Shown: piece after piece, positions 4,971-9,427 of the stretch
How the letters are laid out: each line of letters opens with the position of its first letter
Numbering within the stretch: the stretch's first letter is position 1
Source of the DNA: LSNR01 sp964603325
GTDB lineage: Bacteria > Patescibacteriota > Minisyncoccia > Moranbacterales > UBA9337
Direction of reading: 5' to 3'
NCBI GenBank assembly: GCA_964603325.1
Contig: CAZRUH010000024.1
Coordinates: 1-9,427, forward strand
DNA length: 9,427 bases
Program-made: the position numbers and the translations under genes
Notes under the pieces: generated by a model
The model's database searches: none
What the model saw: only the letters and a program-made list of their open reading frames with translations
What the model was told of the DNA's origin: nothing

Positions 4971-5044
4971 GGGGGCGTAGCTCAGCTGGTTAGAGCGTCT
5001 GCCTGTCACGCAGAAGGTCGAGGGTTCGAGTCCCTTCGTCCCCG
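4971..5044 (+). tRNA. tRNA-Asp (anticodon GTC)
   Basis: A 74-nt cloverleaf 15 nt after tRNA-Met and probably co-transcribed with it. The acceptor is GGGGGCG/CGTCCCC with one G-U wobble, and the discriminator is G73, the expected identity base for aspartate. The anticodon stem is TCTGC/GCAGA around loop CTGTCAC, giving GTC at 5005-5007. The T arm is GAGGG-TTCGAGT-CCCTT. CCA is not encoded (CAC follows G73). Confidence 0.97.
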
Positions 5045-5110
5045 CACAATACATAAATAGCACATAAATAATAAAATAATTGAAGTTGTTATTGAGAGCA
5101 AAAAATAAAA

Positions 5111-5159
5111 CTTGAAACCTGAAATATATAATTAAAGATTATATATTCCATGTTTCAAG
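5111..5159 (+). promoter_or_regulatory. Long hairpin in the pnp leader
   Basis: Positions 5111-5132 pair with 5138-5159 in a 22-bp stem with two mismatches and a 5-nt loop (TAAAG). The base is CTTGAAAC/GTTTCAAG and the top is AATATATAAT/ATTATATATT. No T-run follows, so it does not look like a terminator of the tRNA operon. It ends 26 nt before the pnp ATG. In enterobacteria, PNPase represses its own mRNA through an RNase III-cleaved leader hairpin. A similar role here is an inference from position and shape only. Confidence 0.55.
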
Positions 5160-5185
5160 AGTCTTTCAAAGCAACTTAAAAAAGT

Positions 5186-7282
5186 ATGGAGCAAAAAAAA
5201 TGGTCTCTTCAAATTGGAGGAAGAGAATTGGTTGTTGAAACCGGTATTTTGGCGCAACAAGCCAACGGTGCTGTAAAAGTCAGTTATGGCGATACCGTTG
5301 TTTTGGCGACTGCGGTTATGAGTGAGAAAGCGTCAAGTTCAAGTTATTTTCCGCTAATGGTTGATTATGAAGAGAGATATTATGCGGCGGGAAAAATTAA
5401 AGGTTCTCGGTTCATAAAGAGAGAGGGTCGTCCATCCGATGAGGCTGTTTTGGCCGGAAGAATGGTTGACAGAACAATACGCCCATTGTTTGATGACAGA
5501 ATGAGAAATGAAGTGCAGGTTATTATTACGGTTTTATCTTTTGATGGAGAAAATGAGCCCGATATAATTTCCATAATTGCCGGTTCATTAGCACTCTCTA
5601 TTTCTGATATACCATGGAATGGTCCTGTTGGAGCTGTTAAGGTTGGAAAAATTAACGGGGAATTTGTTCTTAATCCCGTTAATGGAGATTTGGAAAATAG
5701 TGATCTGAATATGACTATAGCCGGAACTGAAGAAAAAATAAATATGATAGAAACCGGCGCTAAAGAAGTTCCGGAAGAGGAAATATTGGAAGCCTTTAAA
5801 TTTGGACATAAAGCGGTTAGTAAAATAGCCGGGTTTGTTGGTAAAATTAAAAAAGAAATAGGAAAAGAAAAAACGGAACCAATTTTGTTAAGAGAAGATA
5901 ATGATTTTGAAGAAAAAATAAAAGCGATGTTTTTAGCGGAAAATTTGGAAATAGCTCTGTATTTGTCAAATAAGAAAAAAATAAAAAAAGCGATTGATGA
6001 AATAAAGGAAAAAATAAATTCTTATATTGAAAAAAAATATCCGGAGGATGCGGAAAAAAAGAAGGAAGTTGCGGAGTTAATTTTTGATGAGGTTTCCGAC
6101 GAAATTATCCATAGAAACATTTTAGAAAACGAACAGCGTCCCGATGGGAGGAGTTTGGATGAGATTAGAAAAATAACTTGTCAAACCGGCGTTTTGCCAA
6201 GAACTCATGGAACGGGATTATTTACCAGGGGAGAAACACAGGCGTTAACCGTCTTAACACTTGGAGCTCCGGGAGATGAGCAAATCATTGATACGATGGA
6301 ACAAGATACAAAAAAAAGATATATACATCATTACAACTTTCCTCCTTATTCCGTTGGTGAGGTAAGATTTATGCGTGGTCCCGGCAGAAGAGAAATAGGT
6401 CATGGAGCATTGGCGGAAAAAGCGCTTGTTCCGGTTTTGCCATCCAAAGATGATTTTCCTTATACCATGCTTTTGGTTTCAGAAGTTTTGTCTTCTAACG
6501 GTTCTTCATCAATGGCCTCAACTTGTGGTTCAACGCTAGCACTAATGGATGCGGGTGTTCCCATTAAAAGTCCTGTTAGCGGAATAGCTATGGGAATTAT
6601 AGTTGGTAAAAATGATGAGGATTTTAAAGTATTAAGTGATATTCAAGGAATGGAAGACCATTATGGCGATATGGATTTTAAAGCGGCGGGAACGGAAAAA
6701 GGTATTACCGCTTTACAGATGGATGTTAAGGTGTCCGGAGTAACACTGGATATGTTAAAAAGCGTTTTAAAACAATCAAGAAAGAGTCGTTTGGAAATTA
6801 TGCAAAAAATGATAGAAACAATTTCTGCGCCCAAAAAAGAAATGTCTCCTTATGCTCCAAGAATAATTACTCTTAGAATTAATCCGGATAAAATTAGAGA
6901 TGTTATCGGTCCCGGTGGAAAAGTTATCAATGAAATTATTGATGAAACGGGAGTGCAAATTGATATTGAGGATAGCGGATTGATTTTTATTACTTCCCCG
7001 GATCAATCTTCTGCAGACAAAGCAAAAGAATGGATTGAAAATCTTACCAGAGAAATTAAAGTGGGGGAGGTTTTTAATGTTAGAATTATAAAAATTATGG
7101 ATTTTGGAGCCTTTGCGGAAATACTTCCGGGACAAGATGGATTGATTCACATTTCTGAGTTGGCGAATAAACGAGTTGAAAATGTTGAAGACATCGTCAA
7201 AGTTGGAGATGTTGTGCCTGCAAAAGTAAAAGATATAGATAAAAACGGAAGAATTAGCTTGTCTATGAAATTGGTAAAATAA
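5186..7282 (+). CDS. pnp: Polynucleotide phosphorylase (PNPase)
   Basis: PNPase degrades RNA from the 3' end with phosphate, releasing nucleoside diphosphates, and works in mRNA turnover, often with RNase E-type or RNase Y-type partners. The 698-residue product has normal length and full domain order: first RNase PH domain (about 6-140, with F-I-K-R-E-G-R-P-S-D-E), an all-helical linker (about 230-305, unusually Lys/Glu-rich), second RNase PH domain (about 317-540), KH domain (about 556-618, loop I-G-P-G-G-K at 574-579) and S1 domain (about 626-694). The second core keeps the phosphate-site arginines in G-P-G-R-R (401-402) and the metal and catalytic residues of E-D-H-Y-G-D-M-D-F-K (Asp491, Asp497, Lys499). 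The ATG at 5186 fits the family N-terminus; no Shine-Dalgarno sequence is seen. A leader hairpin precedes it and a bidirectional terminator follows. Confidence 0.98.
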   Translation: MEQKKWSLQIGGRELVVETGILAQQANGAVKVSYGDTVVLATAVMSEKASSSSYFPLMVDYEERYYAAGKIKGSRFIKREGRPSDEAVLAGRMVDRTIRPLFDDRMRNEVQVIITVLSFDGENEPDIISIIAGSLALSISDIPWNGPVGAVKVGKINGEFVLNPVNGDLENSDLNMTIAGTEEKINMIETGAKEVPEEEILEAFKFGHKAVSKIAGFVGKIKKEIGKEKTEPILLREDNDFEEKIKAMFLAENLEIALYLSNKKKIKKAIDEIKEKINSYIEKKYPEDAEKKKEVAELIFDEVSDEIIHRNILENEQRPDGRSLDEIRKITCQTGVLPRTHGTGLFTRGETQALTVLTLGAPGDEQIIDTMEQDTKKRYIHHYNFPPYSVGEVRFMRGPGRREIGHGALAEKALVPVLPSKDDFPYTMLLVSEVLSSNGSSSMASTCGSTLALMDAGVPIKSPVSGIAMGIIVGKNDEDFKVLSDIQGMEDHYGDMDFKAAGTEKGITALQMDVKVSGVTLDMLKSVLKQSRKSRLEIMQKMIETISAPKKEMSPYAPRIITLRINPDKIRDVIGPGGKVINEIIDETGVQIDIEDSGLIFITSPDQSSADKAKEWIENLTREIKVGEVFNVRIIKIMDFGAFAEILPGQDGLIHISELANKRVENVEDIVKVGDVVPAKVKDIDKNGRISLSMKLVK

Positions 7283-7290
7283 AAACATAA

Positions 7291-7318
7291 AAAACAGCGA
7301 GTTAAATCGCTGTTTTTT
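7291..7318. terminator. Bidirectional intrinsic terminator between pnp and the PH-domain gene
   Basis: AAAACAGCGA (7291-7300) pairs perfectly with TCGCTGTTTT (7307-7316) around a 6-nt loop. A T-run follows on the plus strand and an A-run precedes it, so it can end both pnp and the convergent operon, whose last stop codon is at 7323. It starts 8 nt after the pnp stop. Confidence 0.88.
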
Positions 7319-7322
7319 GTAT

Positions 7323-7895
7323 TTAGCTTCTTCTCATAAAAGGAGATGCTTTTGCTATAAATTCCGCCTCTTCTTTTTTGATGGTTTTATTTTGCATATT
7401 CATAATCATTCCTTTTAGTTTGTATGGATCCGGGACCTTGCGAAACAAAAACCTTTCTTTTGTTCCGGCCGTTTGAATATACACATCTCCATAGTTTAAG
7501 ATGGTTGGTATTAATCCTTTGACTTCCGTATGAATATCTTGAATTTTGGCAAACTTTAGCTCACTTACACTTCTTACAAAAAGAGCTTTTTGTTCTATGT
7601 TAACAATTCTGGAATTAGTTATTATCCAAACATCAAAATAATAATCTATCCATAAAATAAAACAATATAGCCAAATTATTATGGAAAGTGTGCTGGCAAC
7701 GAACCAAACAATAGTTGTATCTTTTTCAAGTGACAAGTAAAGAGGTAAAAATTGTATGCTCAAAATTATTAAAAATATCAAAAAAAACACTATAAAATAT
7801 TGCTGGAGAATATTAAACCAATGCCTGCGAACAACTTTAATTATTTTTTCATCGGCGCGTTGTCCTCTAAAACTAAAATTTTTAAATTTATTCAT
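7323..7895 (-). CDS. Membrane protein with bacterial PH domain (bPH2/YdbS-like)
   Basis: A 190-residue inner-membrane protein. After a short basic N-terminus come two strongly hydrophobic helices (about 30-54 and 62-86) joined by a short loop. A C-terminal soluble part (about 88-165) has the bacterial pleckstrin-homology pattern: W-I-I-T-N-S-R-I-V-N-I, then a strand-rich stretch with S-E-L-K-F-A-K-I-Q-D-I and a G-D-V-Y-I-Q-T-A-G-T segment. This layout matches the DUF304/bPH2 family, whose function is mostly unknown. The last 25 residues are charged. The start ATG (7893-7895) lies 20 nt after the stop of the small membrane gene before it, so ruvB, that gene and this one probably form one operon ending at the terminator at 7291-7318. 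Family membership is fairly sure; the cellular role is not known. Confidence 0.82.
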   Translation of the reverse strand: MNKFKNFSFRGQRADEKIIKVVRRHWFNILQQYFIVFFLIFLIILSIQFLPLYLSLEKDTTIVWFVASTLSIIIWLYCFILWIDYYFDVWIITNSRIVNIEQKALFVRSVSELKFAKIQDIHTEVKGLIPTILNYGDVYIQTAGTKERFLFRKVPDPYKLKGMIMNMQNKTIKKEEAEFIAKASPFMRRS

Positions 7896-7915
7896 TGTTT
7901 TGCTTTGATCCAGAG

Positions 7916-8146
7916 TTAAAAATAGCGAGTGGGAAAAATTTTGTTAAAATCAATGGTTTTAAATAGTTGAATATTTATAAGAATTAAAAACATCATTACG
8001 GAAATAAATAAAACGAGCATGATTAATGAAGATTTTTTATTTATGGAATATCTAACTATGTGGTAAACAATAAAAACACCTACCAACAAATAAATAAAAA
8101 AAGTAAACAAATAAAATATATTTAGAATGGATGACATATTTTTCAA
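7916..8146 (-). CDS. Small two-helix membrane protein coupled to ruvB
   Basis: I do not recognise this protein. It has 76 residues from a TTG start at 8144-8146, or 73 from an ATG at 8135-8137. Two hydrophobic helices (about 8-31 and 41-61 from TTG) are joined by the polar segment R-Y-S-I-N-K-K-S-S; the C-terminus is short and polar and ends P-T-R-Y-F. The TTG overlaps the ruvB TGA (TTGA), and the ATG is only 5 nt past that stop, so translation is probably coupled to ruvB either way. A PH-domain membrane protein gene follows 20 nt later. The composition and tight fit between two genes argue that it is real. Nothing ties it to recombination beyond location. Confidence 0.7.
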   Translation of the reverse strand: MKNMSSILNIFYLFTFFIYLLVGVFIVYHIVRYSINKKSSLIMLVLFISVMMFLILINIQLFKTIDFNKIFPTRYF

Positions 8147-9153
8147 AATAACTTATCCAACTTATTTCTATCAATTTGATATCCCAAATGACAATAACCT
8201 TTTTCAGTTACAACTCTTCCTCTTGGCGTTCTCGCCAAGAGCCCGCACTGAATTAAAAACGGTTCATATACATCTTCTATCGTTTGGACCTCTTCCGAAG
8301 TGGCTGCAGCGATGGTTTGAACGCCAACGGGACCGCCATTAAAATTATCAATAATCGTCTTAATAATCTCTCTATCTGATGGTTCCAGTCCCAATTCGTC
8401 AACTTCCAACATTTTTAGCGCCTTCATAGATATTTTCTCGTCTATTATACCACTTCCTTTGATTTGAGCAAAATCGCGAACTCTTTTTAGTATTCGGTTG
8501 GCAACTCGCGGAGTTTGACGACTACACCGAGATATTTTTTTACAACCATCATCACTTATTTCAATATTTAGAATTTTGCTGGAGCGTTTTATTATTGCCT
8601 GCATTTCGGAATGATTGTAAAAATTTAATTTATAAACGGCCCCAAAGCGATTTCTTAAGGGGTTGGATATGGAGCCCAATCTGGTAGTAGCTCCTATTAA
8701 GGTGAATTTTGGCAGATCCAATTGCAGTGTTCTTGCGGAAGGACCTTTTCCAACAATAATATCCAGTTTATAATCTTCCATTGCGGGGTAAAGAATCTCT
8801 TCCACCAATTTATTTAGTCGGTGGATTTCATCTATAAAAAGAACATCACCGTCTTGAAGATTGGTTAAAATAGAACCCAAATCGCCGACTCTTTCAATTG
8901 CCGGACCGGAAGTGGTTTTTATTCCCACGCCCATTTCTTTGGCAATTATATTGGATAAGGTGGTTTTTCCCAATCCTGCGGGACCATAAAGCAAAATGTG
9001 CTCAATCGGTTCGGATCTTTTTTTGGCGGCGCCAATTAAAATATCAAGATTTTTTTTGATTTTTTCTTGCCCGACATAGTCGTTGAAATTTTGAGGTCGC
9101 AAGGTAATATCTATCTTGCTGTCATCTTCTTGTTCTTTAGAGTTTGTAATCAT
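8143..9153 (-). CDS. ruvB: Holliday junction branch-migration ATPase RuvB
   Basis: RuvB is the hexameric AAA+ motor that, with RuvA, drives branch migration of Holliday junctions in recombinational repair. The 336-residue product has normal length. It shows R-P-x-x-F-x-D-Y-V-G-Q (19-29), Walker A G-P-A-G-L-G-K-T (57-64), Walker B V-L-F-I-D-E (104-109), sensor I G-A-T-T-R (154-158) and the arginine-finger region N-P-L-R-N-R-F-G (164-171). A sensor II-like T-P-R-V-A-N-R (214-220) and a C-terminal winged helix with E-P-F-L-I-Q and R-T-P-R-G-R-V follow. One small deviation is R-Q-T-P-R where R-G-T-P-R is usual. The ATG at 9151-9153 suits the family; no Shine-Dalgarno sequence is seen. The TGA stop (8143-8145) shows UGA is a stop here. 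ruvA and ruvC are not adjacent in the window. Confidence 0.98.
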   Translation of the reverse strand: MITNSKEQEDDSKIDITLRPQNFNDYVGQEKIKKNLDILIGAAKKRSEPIEHILLYGPAGLGKTTLSNIIAKEMGVGIKTTSGPAIERVGDLGSILTNLQDGDVLFIDEIHRLNKLVEEILYPAMEDYKLDIIVGKGPSARTLQLDLPKFTLIGATTRLGSISNPLRNRFGAVYKLNFYNHSEMQAIIKRSSKILNIEISDDGCKKISRCSRQTPRVANRILKRVRDFAQIKGSGIIDEKISMKALKMLEVDELGLEPSDREIIKTIIDNFNGGPVGVQTIAAATSEEVQTIEDVYEPFLIQCGLLARTPRGRVVTEKGYCHLGYQIDRNKLDKLF

Positions 9154-9185
9154 CAGTTTCTTGCTAAATATTTATATGCTTTTCC

Positions 9186-9194
9186 ATAATATCA
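9186..9194 (-). promoter_or_regulatory. Predicted ruvB promoter (extended -10)
   Basis: The minus strand reads TGATATTAT, a TGn-extended -10 (TATTAT) 33 nt upstream of the ruvB ATG. No good -35 lies at 16-18 bp. It would drive the ruvB operon leftward, back to back with the rightward promoter at 9199-9227. Confidence 0.4.
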
Positions 9195-9198
9195 TCTC

Positions 9199-9227
9199 TT
9201 GACAAAAAAATAAAGACATGCTAGTGT
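9199..9227 (+). promoter_or_regulatory. Predicted rightward promoter for the structured RNA
   Basis: A perfect -35 TTGACA (9199-9204), 17-bp spacer, and TAGTGT (9222-9227) preceded by TGC, an extended -10. It points away from ruvB toward the stem-forming sequence at 9261-9427, with a start expected near 9234. No open reading frame follows within the window, which supports a non-coding transcript. Confidence 0.6.
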
Positions 9228-9260
9228 AAAAAGTCGTTTTTGGAAAGATTATTTTAAAAT

Positions 9261-9427
9261 TTGTTTTTATTGTTCTGTAGACAAGTTGGGATTTTCTATC
9301 TTTTGATCTCAATTTGGGAGCTTTTGTCCAGATATGGGTAAAGTGGTTTCGGCGACTTTATTCCTCGACACCGTTCTCTGCCCGAGGGTTTATTTTTTCG
9401 GGACTGTCTACGGAACAATGAAAACAA
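9261..9427 (+). ncRNA. Structured RNA candidate, 6S RNA-like, at window edge
   Basis: The ends of this stretch, 9261-9283 and 9405-9427, form a continuous 23-bp stem. The only two non-Watson-Crick pairs are T-G, which are wobbles in a plus-strand RNA but A-C mismatches on the other strand. Inside are a large bulge on the 5' side (about 9284-9317), a hairpin CCCGA/TCGGG on the 3' side (9381-9385 with 9398-9402), and an imperfect apical stem: GAG/CTC, TGTC/GACA and TAAAGT/ACTTTA (9339-9344 with 9355-9360). A closing stem, an open central bubble with a 3'-side hairpin, and an apical arm in about 170 nt is the plan of 6S RNA, the RNA polymerase-binding regulator. No SRP RNA, tmRNA or RNase P RNA signature is seen. 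The stem reaches the last base, so the RNA may continue. The shape is seen; the 6S identity is inferred. Confidence 0.5.

Noticed and set aside
6776..7288. 170-codon frame antisense to the pnp 3' half
   Set aside because: The sense strand encodes intact KH and S1 domains of PNPase; the antisense protein is rich in Asn, Phe and Ser, as expected of a shadow frame.
8127..8342. 71-codon plus-strand frame over the ruvB 3' end
   Set aside because: Fully explained as a shadow of RuvB.
9261..9427. Inverted-repeat mobile element (MITE)
   Set aside because: Possible but less favoured: the mismatches are G-U wobbles on one strand, there is an upstream promoter, and no target duplication can be checked as the window ends here.
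9261..9427. tmRNA, RNase P RNA or SRP RNA
   Set aside because: A short GGTTTCGGCG resembles part of tmRNA, but the other conserved blocks are missing; no RNase P core or SRP GGAA-loop motif is present.

Overview
The window is a strongly AT-rich bacterial chromosome segment that looks like a replication-origin region, probably from a Patescibacteria (CPR)-type genome. That assignment is an inference from the low GC, compact housekeeping genes, spacers with little coding, absence of Shine-Dalgarno sequences and small uncharacterised membrane proteins. TGA ends ruvB at the expected length, which argues against codes that reassign UGA. A run of 100 N (2747-2846) shows that two contigs were joined here.

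Layout. Positions 1-208 (minus) hold the first 69 codons of dnaA. Upstream is a predicted oriC: an extended -10 promoter, three helically phased perfect DnaA boxes (274-314) and an AT-rich stretch. tRNA-Ala(GGC) follows at 651-723 (minus). Positions 918-1936 contain the most striking element, eleven near-identical 16-bp parS (ParB-binding) palindromes in about 1 kb with no gene between them. Many sit inside longer, individually different perfect palindromes of up to 34 bp. Next come rnpA (2035-2370, minus), a small membrane protein (2420-2638, minus), the gap, and trpS (3172-4155, minus). rpmH, the usual partner of rnpA, is not visible.

From about 4617 rightward the plus strand carries tRNA-fMet, tRNA-Met and tRNA-Asp, then pnp (polynucleotide phosphorylase) with a long leader hairpin and a bidirectional terminator. 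Convergent to pnp is an operon read leftward: ruvB, a small two-helix membrane protein translationally coupled to it, and a bacterial PH-domain membrane protein. Right of ruvB, a divergent promoter points to a structured RNA whose ends form a 23-bp stem at the window edge; its shape resembles 6S RNA.

Together the genes cover replication initiation (DnaA/oriC), origin segregation (the parS array; parA and parB are not in the window), translation and RNA processing (tRNAs, TrpS, RnpA, PNPase) and recombination (RuvB). The main candidates for something new are the parS array with its palindromic flanks and the RNA at the right edge.
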